Shown one piece after another: positions 1 through 7,533 of a stretch of 64,000 bases of DNA (position 1 is its first letter; every line of letters begins with the position of its first letter). Position numbers and translations under genes: made by a program. Where the stretch lies: positions 1 through 64,000 of the forward strand of contig NZ_JAUZDX010000029.1 in NCBI RefSeq assembly GCF_030704685.1. Direction: 5' to 3'. Origin of the DNA: Acidovorax sp. A1169 (GTDB lineage Bacteria > Pseudomonadota > Gammaproteobacteria > Burkholderiales > Burkholderiaceae_C). The notes below the pieces were generated by a model, which saw nothing but the letters and a program-made list of their open reading frames with translations, had not been told where the DNA came from and searched no databases.

Positions 1-68
1 GAGGAACTCCTTCAATACAAAAAAGGGGGTGCGTGGGCGTGCGGGATGCTGAAGGGCCTGGTGTCGAC

Positions 69-1256
69 TCACAGAACTACGGGAATCTCCGTAGCCGGCG
101 GCGTGTTGCGGCTGCGGCCGCAGCGCACCAGGCCGTCGATCATCACCATGCCGATGCCGGGGATGTCGCCCAGCTGCACGCTTTCGAGCAGCGTGGCGCC
201 GGCCGTGTGCTGGGCGCGGTCCATGAACACGAAGTCCGCCGCGCGGCCGGGCTCGATCAGGCCGCAGTTGAGGTTGCGGATGCGCGCCGTGTTGCCCGTG
301 GCAAAGCAGAACACCAGCTCGGCCGGGATGTTGGCGAAGCTTGCGATCAGCGCGATCATGCGCAGCATGCCCAGCGGCTGCACGCCCGAGCCGGCGGGCC
401 CGTCTGTGCCCAGGATCACGCGGTGCGGGCACTTGAGTTCCATGGCCGCGCGTGCGGCCTCGATGGCGATCTTTTCGTTGCCGTTGTGCACCAACTCAAT
501 GGCGCGTGATGACTTCTCGCACAGCTCGCACACATGTTTCCAGGGCAGCGAGGTGTGGCCGCCGTTGATGTGGCCGATCACGTCGGCATCGGCCTCCAGC
601 ACCACGTCCTTGTCGATCAGGCCCGAGCCCGGGATCGAAGGGCCGCCCGTATGGATGGTGCTCTGGATGCCGTACTTGCGTGCCCAGGCCACCATCTGCT
701 GGGCCTCGTAACCGGCCTTGACGGTGCCCAGGCCCACTTCGCCGAGCAGGGTCACGCCGGCATCGGCCATGTCCTTGAAGTCCTGCTCGACCATGCCCTT
801 CTCGATGATGGGCGCGCCCGCGATCACCTTCACGCCGCCAGGGCGGAAGTTGTCGAACGCGCGCTGCGCGGTGATGGCCAGTGCCTTCAAGCCCACGATG
901 TCCTTGGGCCGGCCGGGCAGGTGCACCTCGCCGGCCGAGACCATGGTGGTCACACCGCCGTTCATGGTCGAATCGATCCAACCGATCTGGTTCTGACGCG
1001 GGGTCCAGTCACCGAAGACCGGGTGCACGTGGCTGTCGATCAGGCCGGGGGCTACGCAGGTCTGGCGCGCGTCGATGGTGGTGCGCGCGTGCTCGGTGTC
1101 GCAGTCCTTCTCGCGGCCCACGGCCACGATGAGGCCGTCGTTCACGACGATGGTGTCGGCGTCGAGGATGGGGCGTTCCAGGTCGCCCGAGAGCAGCAGG
1201 CCGATGTTCTTGATGACGACTTTGCCGGAGGCCGCATTGGTGGAGATGTCTGCCAT
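69..1256 (-). CDS. ena: Enamidase (6-oxo-1,4,5,6-tetrahydronicotinate amidohydrolase)
   Basis: A 395-residue cytoplasmic amidohydrolase. In the reductive nicotinate pathway, enamidase opens the ring of tetrahydro-6-oxonicotinate to give 2-formylglutarate and ammonia. Visible metal ligands are H76 and H78 in SHVH, bridging E173 in GEVGLGT, H202 in IHTGG, H229 in IGHINGG and D285 in GTDGP. The N-terminal IIKNIG-like strand, the APGLIDSHVHP segment and the C-terminal SRNTPPA tail are those I remember from Eubacterium barkeri Ena, so the call is more specific than generic amidohydrolase. The open frame extends upstream to 1376, but the start at 1256 fits family length and leaves the operator-like site at 1323-1338 upstream of the gene. 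It lies at the distal end of the leftward arm that also encodes TetR, ferredoxin reductase and ferredoxin, and complements the hnr gene across the divergent promoter. A related hydantoinase-type amidohydrolase is the alternative. Confidence 0.87.
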   Translation of the reverse strand: MADISTNAASGKVVIKNIGLLLSGDLERPILDADTIVVNDGLIVAVGREKDCDTEHARTTIDARQTCVAPGLIDSHVHPVFGDWTPRQNQIGWIDSTMNGGVTTMVSAGEVHLPGRPKDIVGLKALAITAQRAFDNFRPGGVKVIAGAPIIEKGMVEQDFKDMADAGVTLLGEVGLGTVKAGYEAQQMVAWARKYGIQSTIHTGGPSIPGSGLIDKDVVLEADADVIGHINGGHTSLPWKHVCELCEKSSRAIELVHNGNEKIAIEAARAAMELKCPHRVILGTDGPAGSGVQPLGMLRMIALIASFANIPAELVFCFATGNTARIRNLNCGLIEPGRAADFVFMDRAQHTAGATLLESVQLGDIPGIGMVMIDGLVRCGRSRNTPPATEIPVVL

Positions 1257-1322
1257 GGGAAGGTACCAGTCGGTTGGTGGAAGGGGAGGGGCAAACTGCG
1301 GCGATCGTGGGGCTGCAATTCG

Positions 1323-1338
1323 TGTAGTGAATACTACA
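1323..1338. promoter_or_regulatory. Operator-like inverted repeat upstream of ena
   Basis: TGTAGTGAATACTACA has 6-bp perfect arms (TGTAGT/ACTACA) around GAAT. It lies 67 bp upstream of the ena start and resembles two sites in the fdxA-hnr divergent region (13 of 16 positions each). I infer that it is a binding site for the TetR-family regulator encoded next door. Confidence 0.6.
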
Positions 1339-1426
1339 TAAGAGGCCAGCATCGTGCAAGATGGCAAGCACTGCAAAGTGTCTCGGGGCAGATCAGGCGC
1401 GGCTGTGAAGCGGGCAGGCTGCGCCC

Positions 1427-1449
1427 CTGCCGATCGCCAGGATCGGCAG
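1427..1449 (-). terminator. Hairpin downstream of tetR
   Basis: Perfect 9-bp stem CTGCCGATC/GATCGGCAG with a 5-nt loop, 50 bp beyond the tetR stop codon on the minus strand. There is no clear T-run, so it may be a weak terminator or an RNA-stabilising hairpin between tetR and ena. Confidence 0.4.
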
Positions 1450-1499
1450 GAGGCTCTTGCAAGATACAGGCCTTGGGCCCGGGGAGGGCGCTTTGCGCC

Positions 1500-2186
1500 T
1501 CAGGACGCCCGCACGGTCCGCAGCACGGTATCGATCATGAACTCGTCCCAGTGGACCACGGCCTCGGGCTGGTCGATGTCCTCGCCCAGGAAGGCCGAGA
1601 GCGTGTAACGGTTGGACTGGTAGAAGTAGCCCATGGAGGCGATCAGCAGGTACAGGTCGCGCGCGCGCAGGTCGGCACGAAACTCCTGGCTGGCCACGCC
1701 CGCGGCCAGCACCTGCTCGATCACCGAGACGGCGGGCGAGGAATACTCGCGTGCGCGCATCGACTTGGAGATGTGCTTGCCCTTGTGCAGGTTTTCGGTG
1801 TTGAGCAGGGTGACGAACTCGGGGTGCTTGCGGTAGTACTGGCTCACGAAGCGCACCACCGACTTGAGCGCTTCGACCGGGGTTTCGAGGCGGATGTCCA
1901 GCGCCGACTCGGCGTCGTTCATGCGCCGGTAGATCTCTTCGAGCACCTCGATGAACAGGCCTTCCTTGCTGCCGAAGTAGTAGTAGATCATCCGGTCGAA
2001 GGACTTGGCCGCCTTGGAGATCTTCTCCACGCTGCCGCCTTCGTAGCCGTAGCGTGCGAACACCTTGATCGCCGCCTTGAGGATGTTGTCGCGCGTGGTC
2101 TGGGCCGCCTGCTCGCGCACGCCGGTGCGGCGTGTCGAGGGGGCGCGGGTGGAAGCAGTCCGGGTCTTGGTGGGTGTGGCCGACAT
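1500..2186 (-). CDS. TetR/AcrR-family transcriptional regulator of the nicotinate cluster
   Basis: Protein of 228 residues with a basic, Ser/Thr/Arg-rich N-terminal tail, then a TetR DNA-binding domain at about residues 26-75 (TRDNILKAAIKVFARYGYEG, then the helix-turn-helix ending in MIYYYFGSKEGLF) and an all-helical ligand domain. I chose the ATG at 2186; an upstream in-frame ATG at 2222 would add 12 residues and neither has a strong Shine-Dalgarno sequence. It lies between ena and the ferredoxin reductase gene, so it is the natural candidate controller of the island. The 16-bp inverted repeats at 1323, 3503 and 3525 are the likely operators. The ligand is not deducible; a pathway pyridine such as 6-hydroxynicotinate is an inference. 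Confidence 0.85.
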   Translation of the reverse strand: MSATPTKTRTASTRAPSTRRTGVREQAAQTTRDNILKAAIKVFARYGYEGGSVEKISKAAKSFDRMIYYYFGSKEGLFIEVLEEIYRRMNDAESALDIRLETPVEALKSVVRFVSQYYRKHPEFVTLLNTENLHKGKHISKSMRAREYSSPAVSVIEQVLAAGVASQEFRADLRARDLYLLIASMGYFYQSNRYTLSAFLGEDIDQPEAVVHWDEFMIDTVLRTVRAS

Positions 2187-2247
2187 GGATGATCCGTTGG
2201 GTGGCAGGGCAGCCCCTGCCATGCAGGGACCGGGCCTGCCGGGGATA

Positions 2248-3021
2248 TTACTGCTCCGCGAAGGCGCGTTCGATCACGAAGTCGCCGGGCTTCGTGGTGT
2301 TGCCTTCCTTGAAGCCGCGCACTTCCATCATGTGCTTGAGGTCGCGCAGCATCTCGGGGCTGCCGCAGATCATCACCCGGTCTTCCACCGGGTTCAGGGC
2401 CGGCAGGCCCAGGTCGCGGGCGAGCTGGCCGTTTTCGATCACGGTGGTCACGCGGCCCTGGTGCTTGAACTCCTCGCGCGTCACGGTGGGGTAGTACTTG
2501 AGCTGCTTGCTCACCATCTCGCCCAGGAACTCGTGCTTGGGCAACTCTTCGGTGATGTAGTCGTGGTAGGCCAGCTCCTTGACTTCGCGTACACCGTGCA
2601 CCAGCACCACTTCCTCGAACTTCTCGTAGGTCTCGGGGTCGCGGATCAGGCTCAGGAAGGGTGCCAAGCCGGTACCCGTGGAGAGCATGTACAGGCGCTT
2701 GGCGGGCAGCAGGTAGTCGATCAGCAGGGTGCCGGTGGGCTTCTTGCCGACGACGATGGAGTCACCCACCTGGATGTTCTGCAGGCGCGAGGTCAGCGGG
2801 CCGTCGGGCACCTTGATCGACAGGAATTCGAGGTGCTCTTCGTAGTTGGCGCTGGCGATGCTGTAGGCACGCAGCAAGGGCTTGCCGTTCACGCGCAGGC
2901 CGATCATCGTGAAATGGCCGTTGGAGAACCGCAGCGCGGTATCGCGCGTGGTGGTGAAGGAAAAAAGGCGGTCCGTCAGGTGGTTGACGGTCAATACGCG
3001 TTCTTCAAGAAAGGCGCTCAT
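2248..3021 (-). CDS. fpr: Ferredoxin-NADP+ reductase
   Basis: A 257-residue bacterial-type FAD flavoprotein that exchanges electrons between NADPH and ferredoxin. The FAD-binding barrel comes first, with RAYSIAS at about residues 51-57 as the flavin signature. The NADP domain follows, with STGTGLAPFLS and the MICGSPEM segment. The C-terminus FVIERAFAEQ, with an aromatic residue near the end, is typical of subclass I bacterial FPRs. It is followed closely by tetR and preceded by the ferredoxin gene, all leftward. In this setting it probably supplies low-potential electrons through the adjacent ferredoxin to 6-hydroxynicotinate reductase rather than serving only oxidative stress defence; that role is inference from gene order. 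Confidence 0.9.
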   Translation of the reverse strand: MSAFLEERVLTVNHLTDRLFSFTTTRDTALRFSNGHFTMIGLRVNGKPLLRAYSIASANYEEHLEFLSIKVPDGPLTSRLQNIQVGDSIVVGKKPTGTLLIDYLLPAKRLYMLSTGTGLAPFLSLIRDPETYEKFEEVVLVHGVREVKELAYHDYITEELPKHEFLGEMVSKQLKYYPTVTREEFKHQGRVTTVIENGQLARDLGLPALNPVEDRVMICGSPEMLRDLKHMMEVRGFKEGNTTKPGDFVIERAFAEQ

Positions 3022-3090
3022 GGTGATTTCGTCGGCTAAAAGTTGAGAAATGGGGCGAAAAAGCTGGCTGAAAGGCTGGGGCCGGCCGCG

Positions 3091-3420
3091 TCAGAGCGCG
3101 ATATCCAGGCCGGAAAGCTTGTGGCTCACAACCCTCCATTGTTCCGCATCTGGCAAAGGCGGTTTTCTTTTGGTGATTGTGGGCAGGCCGGGGGCCAGCT
3201 TTTTGTTGAACCGGATGAAGATTTCCATACCTGCCGGCAGGTCGTCCTCGGCATAGATGGCATTGGCCGGGCATTCGGGGATGCAGACCGCGCAGTCGAT
3301 GCATTCGTCGGGGTCGATCACCAGGTATTCCGGTCCCTCCTTGAAGCAATCGACCGGGCATACATCCACGCAATCGGTGTACTTGCACCGAATGCATGCG
3401 TCTGTGACTACGTGCGTCAT
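3091..3420 (-). CDS. fdxA: Seven-iron ferredoxin (3Fe-4S/4Fe-4S), FdxA type
   Basis: A 109-residue soluble electron carrier. The start MTHVVTDACIRCKYTDC is the standard FdxA N-terminus, with C9, C12 and C16, then CVDVCPVDC and the second cluster motif CIDCAVCIPECP. The distal region KKPPLPDAEQW-like tail is also FdxA-like. A GGAGC Shine-Dalgarno (read on the minus strand) precedes the ATG at 3420, which is why the longer frame to 3462 is rejected. It is the first gene of the leftward arm, facing hnr across a 175-bp region with two operator-like sites. I infer that it carries electrons from the neighbouring FPR to the iron-sulfur enzyme Hnr. Confidence 0.9.
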   Translation of the reverse strand: MTHVVTDACIRCKYTDCVDVCPVDCFKEGPEYLVIDPDECIDCAVCIPECPANAIYAEDDLPAGMEIFIRFNKKLAPGLPTITKRKPPLPDAEQWRVVSHKLSGLDIAL

Positions 3421-3502
3421 TTTGGGGCTCCTTGTGCACCATTTCAGGGGGCGCGCAAACACTATTGCGGACTGCGAACGATTGCGCTACATTCGCCTCA
3501 AA

Positions 3503-3518
3503 TGTAGTGATCACAACA
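3503..3518. promoter_or_regulatory. Operator-like site 1 in the fdxA-hnr divergent region
   Basis: TGTAGTGATCACAACA lies at the core of a 20-bp near-perfect palindrome (3501-3520, one mismatched base pair, centre GTGATCAC). It shares its first eight bases, and 13 of 16 positions, with the site upstream of ena. Its place between the divergent genes fits TetR control of both arms. Confidence 0.65.
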
Positions 3519-3524
3519 TTTAAG

Positions 3525-3540
3525 TTAAGTGAATGCTACA
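3525..3540. promoter_or_regulatory. Operator-like site 2 in the fdxA-hnr divergent region
   Basis: TTAAGTGAATGCTACA matches the ena-upstream site at 13 of 16 positions. It begins 22 bp, about two helical turns, after site 1, which suggests paired binding on one DNA face. Confidence 0.5.
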
Positions 3541-3595
3541 CAAAACGCCATGAACGTACAAGCACAGAAAACGGTGCGAGGAATGGGTTGCCACG

Positions 3596-5218
3596 ATGAC
3601 TGAACACACCAAGACCGACGGCCTTCCAGGCATGGACGCACCCGAGCTGCCGCAGGTGCTCGAGCGCGCCCGGCCGCGCAATGAACGCATGAACACGGCC
3701 AAGGTGGAGTGCAACGCCTGCCCCGTGCTGTGCCAGATCTCCGAGGGCCGCAGCGGCGCCTGCGACCGCTACGCCAACCAGGCCGGCGTGCTGGTGCGGG
3801 TCGATCCCGTGGTGCTGCTGCGCAAGACCATGGCGGACGGCGAGGCGGTGCTGGTGCCCTTTGCAGGCCGCGCTGCCGATGCGGGTGCCGGAGGCCAGGA
3901 CGCACCGGCTGAGCAGCCCGCCTGGAGCGGCGACCTGCTGCTGACCGAGGAGGTCTTCGTCACCGGTGTGGGCTCTTCCACCACCTATCCTGACTACAAG
4001 CCAGCGCCCTTCATCGTCGGCTCCAAGGTCGATGGGGTGGACATGGTCACCGTGGTCACCGAGGGCATCTTCAGCTACTGCAGCTTCAAGGTGAAGATCG
4101 ACACCGACCGCTTTCTCGGCCCCGAGCAGGCCAACGTGCGCTGCAAGGGCGAGGTGGTCGGCCATGTCACCACGGCCGAGTACGGCTCGCAGATGCTGTC
4201 GCTGGGCGGCGTGCACCACCTCACGGGCGGCAGCAAGAAGGAAGGGCGCATCGCCAACGAGATGATGCAGATGCTGGGCAACAAGCAGGCGGTGGAGCTG
4301 ACCATCGACGGCGGCTCGCAGCTCGTGATCCAGGCCGGGCACGCGCCCATCGTCAACGGCGTGGCCGAGCAGCGCATGCGCGTGGGCTGCGGCTCGGCTG
4401 CCATCGGCATTTTCGCGCGCCAGTTCTTCGGCCAGGCCGACGAGGTGGTGGTGGTGGACGACCACATCACCGGCGTGCTCACCGAGCACCAGGCCGGCCG
4501 CTGCCTGGACATGAAGTCCTCGGGCATCAAGATGCGCGGGCGCAAGTCCACGCCGGGCCGCTACTTCCAGGTGGCCAACCCCGGCACGGGCTGGGGCGGC
4601 ACCGACATCGCCGACCCGCTGTCCATCATCGAGACCTGGGACGAAGCGGTGGCCTGGCCCGGTCTGCGCCTGTTGATGACCTCGACCACCGGCGAGCACG
4701 CCAGCTGGTATGTGCTCGACGAATCGCTGAATCCGGTCGAGGCCGAGATGCCCGCCGAGGTGCGCCGCATCGTGGACCGCATCGGCGAGAACTGCGAACC
4801 CTCGATGACTTCGGTGCTGTTCCTGGGCGGTGCGGGCGGCAGCCTGCGTGCGGGCGTCACCGAGAACCCGGTGCTGCTCACCCGCTCCATCAAGAATGCG
4901 CTGGTCAACGTGACCTGCGGCGGTGCGCCGGCCTATGTCTGGCCCGGTGGCGGCATCACGGTGATGGCCGACGTGCTGCGCATGCCCGACAACAGCTTTG
5001 GCACCGTGCCCACACCGGCCATCGTGGCACCCATTGAATTCAGCATGCGCCGCAGCGACTACGAGTTGCTCGGTGGCCATATGGACCAGGTGCGCAGCCT
5101 GCGCGAGGTGCTCGACCGCGGTGCCTGGCACAACGATGGTGCGCCGCAATCGGCCTCGTGGCTGACCCTCCCATCGGCCAACCCCTGGCCCCTGGGCCAG
5201 CCGCCGCTGCTGGGCTGA
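3596..5218 (+). CDS. hnr: 6-hydroxynicotinate reductase
   Basis: Protein of 540 residues related to E. barkeri 6-hydroxynicotinate reductase, which reduces 6-hydroxynicotinate to 1,4,5,6-tetrahydro-6-oxonicotinate with reduced ferredoxin. The N-terminal cluster C39-x2-C42-x3-C46-x9-C56 is a likely Fe-S site. The rest is a long glycine-rich domain with no other easily named fold; it contains GVGSSTTYPDYKPAPF and FSYCSFKVKIDTDRF segments. The ATG at 3596 has a GAGGA element about 15 bases upstream. It opens the rightward arm and is followed after 12 bp by the UPF0280 gene. The enamidase gene in the opposite arm encodes the next reaction, which strengthens the call. Substrate assignment rests on remembered family resemblance plus context; a related pyridine or pyrimidine reductase is possible. 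Confidence 0.83.
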   Translation: MTEHTKTDGLPGMDAPELPQVLERARPRNERMNTAKVECNACPVLCQISEGRSGACDRYANQAGVLVRVDPVVLLRKTMADGEAVLVPFAGRAADAGAGGQDAPAEQPAWSGDLLLTEEVFVTGVGSSTTYPDYKPAPFIVGSKVDGVDMVTVVTEGIFSYCSFKVKIDTDRFLGPEQANVRCKGEVVGHVTTAEYGSQMLSLGGVHHLTGGSKKEGRIANEMMQMLGNKQAVELTIDGGSQLVIQAGHAPIVNGVAEQRMRVGCGSAAIGIFARQFFGQADEVVVVDDHITGVLTEHQAGRCLDMKSSGIKMRGRKSTPGRYFQVANPGTGWGGTDIADPLSIIETWDEAVAWPGLRLLMTSTTGEHASWYVLDESLNPVEAEMPAEVRRIVDRIGENCEPSMTSVLFLGGAGGSLRAGVTENPVLLTRSIKNALVNVTCGGAPAYVWPGGGITVMADVLRMPDNSFGTVPTPAIVAPIEFSMRRSDYELLGGHMDQVRSLREVLDRGAWHNDGAPQSASWLTLPSANPWPLGQPPLLG

Positions 5219-5230
5219 GATCGCACCACC

Positions 5231-6154
5231 ATGCAAGCCACCCGACAACTGCTGTCCGCCGGCCGCTGGCACCTGCAGCACGGCCCCATGGACGTGATCG
5301 TGCAGGCCGAGGGCGATGCGCTCGCCGTGGCCGCGGCGCACGCGCGCGCCTGGGTGCGCTTTCAGGGCCTGCTGCAGGAGCTGGTGCGCGAGCTGCCCGC
5401 GCTGCGTGCGCCGGTGGGCGCTGGCGACTGCCCGCTGCAGGGCCCCGTGGCGCGCCGCATGTGGAGCGCCTGCCAGCCGTTTCGCCAGGACTTCATCACG
5501 CCCATGGCCGCAGTTGCCGGTTCGGTGGCGCAGGAGCTGCTGGCCTGCTACACAGTGGATGGCGTGCAGCGCGCCTGGGTGAACAATGGCGGCGACATCG
5601 CGCTGCACCTGGCGCCGGGCGAATCGGCCAGCGTCGGGGTGTATGCCGACATTGCCGGGCTAGACGCGGCGCAGCTGCAGGGCGGGTTGCTGCTCGATGG
5701 CGCCTTTCGCCTTGCGAGCACCATGCCGGTGCGCGGCGTGGCAACCAGTGGCTGGCGCGGGCGCAGCCATTCGCTGGGCATTGCCGACAGCGTCACCATC
5801 CTGGCGGCCACGGCAGCCCAGGCCGATGCCGCGGCCACGGTGGTGGCCAATGCCGTGAACCTGAAGGATGCACGCATTGCCCGCAGGCCCGCCTGCGAGG
5901 TCAAGGACGACAGCGACCTGGGCGCCATCCCCGTCACGGTGGACGTGCCAGCGCTGCCGACCGCCCTGGTGCGCCAGGCCCTGCAGGCTGGTCTTGAAAA
6001 AGCGCAAGAATTGCAGGTTGCCGGCCATCTGTGGTGCGCACTGCTTTCGTGCCAGGGGCAATGGATGGCCACGCCGTCTGCGCGCCAGGCGCTGGAAGGC
6101 GCCACCGAGGAGAAATCCGCTGCCGTGTTTGAAGTTGGTTCAGTATTTGCTTAA
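5231..6154 (+). CDS. UPF0280 (ApbE-related) family protein
   Basis: A 307-residue protein of the UPF0280 family, which is distantly related to ApbE flavin transferases. Visible family features are the FRQDFITPMAAVAGSVAQE segment, the WVNNGGDIALHL segment and the RGRSHSLGIADSVTILA region. The start codon lies 12 bp after the hnr stop and the stop TAA overlaps the next ATG (TTAATG), so it is translationally coupled on both sides. Its role is unknown; maturation of the flavo-iron-sulfur protein Hnr is an attractive idea because ApbE relatives attach FMN covalently. I could not find the usual Dxx(S/T)GAT acceptor motif in Hnr, so this remains speculation. Confidence 0.75.
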   Translation: MQATRQLLSAGRWHLQHGPMDVIVQAEGDALAVAAAHARAWVRFQGLLQELVRELPALRAPVGAGDCPLQGPVARRMWSACQPFRQDFITPMAAVAGSVAQELLACYTVDGVQRAWVNNGGDIALHLAPGESASVGVYADIAGLDAAQLQGGLLLDGAFRLASTMPVRGVATSGWRGRSHSLGIADSVTILAATAAQADAAATVVANAVNLKDARIARRPACEVKDDSDLGAIPVTVDVPALPTALVRQALQAGLEKAQELQVAGHLWCALLSCQGQWMATPSARQALEGATEEKSAAVFEVGSVFA

Positions 6155-6174
6155 TGAATTGCACAGGCCATCCC

Positions 6175-6816
6175 ATGATCCAGATCCGACGCGTTTTCAC
6201 CCACCTTGAGGAAATCCGGCACGAATTCGGGCCCGAAACCGGTGCACCGCTGTTGCGCGGTGCCATCGGCGCCGTGCTCACCAACCCCTATGCCGGCCGC
6301 TACGAGGCAGACATCCTGCCCATGATGGATGCGCTGCAGGAGGTGGGCCTCGATATGGCGCAGCGCCTGCTCAAGGCCATGAACGTGCCGGCCGAGCGCA
6401 TAGCGACCTATGGCAAGGGCGCCATCATCGGTGCCGCCGGCGAGCTGGAGCACGGTGCCTTGTGGCATGTGCCGGGCGGCTACGCCATGCGCGAGCTGCT
6501 GGGCTGGAAGGGCGACCGCAACGCCTACGCCAAGGGCCAGGCCGAGGAGAAGACCGGTCAGCCCGGCAACGCGCTGTCCATCGTGCCCTCGACCAAGAAG
6601 GTGGGCGGCCCAGGTGCCGCGCTCGACGTGCCGCTCACGCACATCAATGCCAGCTATGTGCGCAGCCATTTCGATGCCATCGAGGTGCGCGTGCCCGGCG
6701 CGCCGCTGGCCGACGAGATCGTCTTCATCCTGGCGATGACCACCGGCGCGCGCATCCATGCGCGGGTGGGCGGGCTCAAGGCTGCCGACATCAGCCAGTG
6801 GAACGGCCTGCGCTGA
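6175..6816 (+). CDS. Amino acid synthesis family (DUF1185) protein, copy 1
   Basis: A 213-residue protein of the PF06684 type. Landmarks are EEIRHEFGPE near the N-terminus, NPYAGRYEADI, YGKGAIIGAAGELEHG, VPSTKKVGGPGAALDVPL and YVRSHFDAIEVRV. The ATG at 6175 aligns with the start of the following paralogue; an ATG at 6154 overlapping the previous stop would add seven residues and would be translationally coupled, so the true start is uncertain. No catalytic mechanism is established for the family that I know of. Its repeated presence in a ring-degradation operon suggests a step on an N-heterocycle or on a ring-opened amide. Confidence 0.75.
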   Translation: MIQIRRVFTHLEEIRHEFGPETGAPLLRGAIGAVLTNPYAGRYEADILPMMDALQEVGLDMAQRLLKAMNVPAERIATYGKGAIIGAAGELEHGALWHVPGGYAMRELLGWKGDRNAYAKGQAEEKTGQPGNALSIVPSTKKVGGPGAALDVPLTHINASYVRSHFDAIEVRVPGAPLADEIVFILAMTTGARIHARVGGLKAADISQWNGLR

Positions 6817-6860
6817 ACCACGCCAACCATAACGACTACGAGAGACCAAGGAGCACACAC

Positions 6861-7445
6861 ATGCCAGCCAAGATCCGGAAAATCATCGTCCAGACCGACG
6901 AAGTGCGCGTGGAAATGGGCCGCGAGGTGAATCCGCCCGCGCGCAAGGCCCTGGCCATGGCCGTCATCGAGAACCCGTATGCGGGCCGCTACGTGGAAAA
7001 CCTCGACGAGCTGATCGCCATCGGCGAAGAGCTCGGCGGCCTGCTGGGCGAGCGCTGTGTGCAGGCCCTGGGCATTGCCCCCGGCCAGGCCGAAAGCTAT
7101 GGCAAGGCCGCCATCGTGGGCGAAGGTGGCGAGCTCGAGCATGCCGCAGCCATCCTGCACCCCAAGCTGGGCGCCCCGCTGCGCCTGGCGGTGGAAAAGG
7201 GCGCAGCCCTGGTGCCATCGAGCAAGAAGATCGGCGGCCTGGGTGCTGCCATCGACGTGCCGCTGGGCCACAAGGACGCCGCCTACGTGCGCAGCCACTT
7301 CGATGCCATGGAGGCCCGTGTGGCCGATGCACCGCGCGCCAACGAGATCGTGGTGGCCGTGGTGGTCACGGCCGGTGGCCGCCCGCTGCCGCGCATCGGC
7401 GGGCTCACCACCGCAGAAATCCAGGGCAAGGACGGCCTGCGCTGA
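6861..7445 (+). CDS. Amino acid synthesis family (DUF1185) protein, copy 2
   Basis: A 194-residue paralogue of the preceding gene. It shares NPYAGRY, YGKAAIVGEGGELEHAA, VPSSKKIGGLGAAIDVPLGH and YVRSHFDAMEARV, but lacks a stretch of about 15 residues around the GWKGDRNAYAKGQ region of copy 1. A strong AAGGAG Shine-Dalgarno lies upstream of the ATG at 6861. The two copies are 44 bp apart and co-directional. Tandem retention of diverged copies suggests a hetero-oligomer or two related substrates. Function unknown. Confidence 0.75.
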   Translation: MPAKIRKIIVQTDEVRVEMGREVNPPARKALAMAVIENPYAGRYVENLDELIAIGEELGGLLGERCVQALGIAPGQAESYGKAAIVGEGGELEHAAAILHPKLGAPLRLAVEKGAALVPSSKKIGGLGAAIDVPLGHKDAAYVRSHFDAMEARVADAPRANEIVVAVVVTAGGRPLPRIGGLTTAEIQGKDGLR

Positions 7446-7533
7446 GCGCACTGCCACACCCGTGACCCGCTGTCTCCCCCATACTGTTTGCCACCGCTGT
7501 TTCTCTCCCATCCAATCCATCAGGAGTGTTTCC

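Noticed and set aside
3596..5218. Covalent flavin attachment by the UPF0280 protein to Hnr
   Set aside because: I looked for the Dxx(S/T)GAT acceptor motif in Hnr and did not find it; kept only as a speculative test.
3536..5608. Long minus-strand open frame antisense to hnr
   Set aside because: His/Gly/Ala-rich shadow composition, and it would cross the divergent promoter and the start of the opposite genes.
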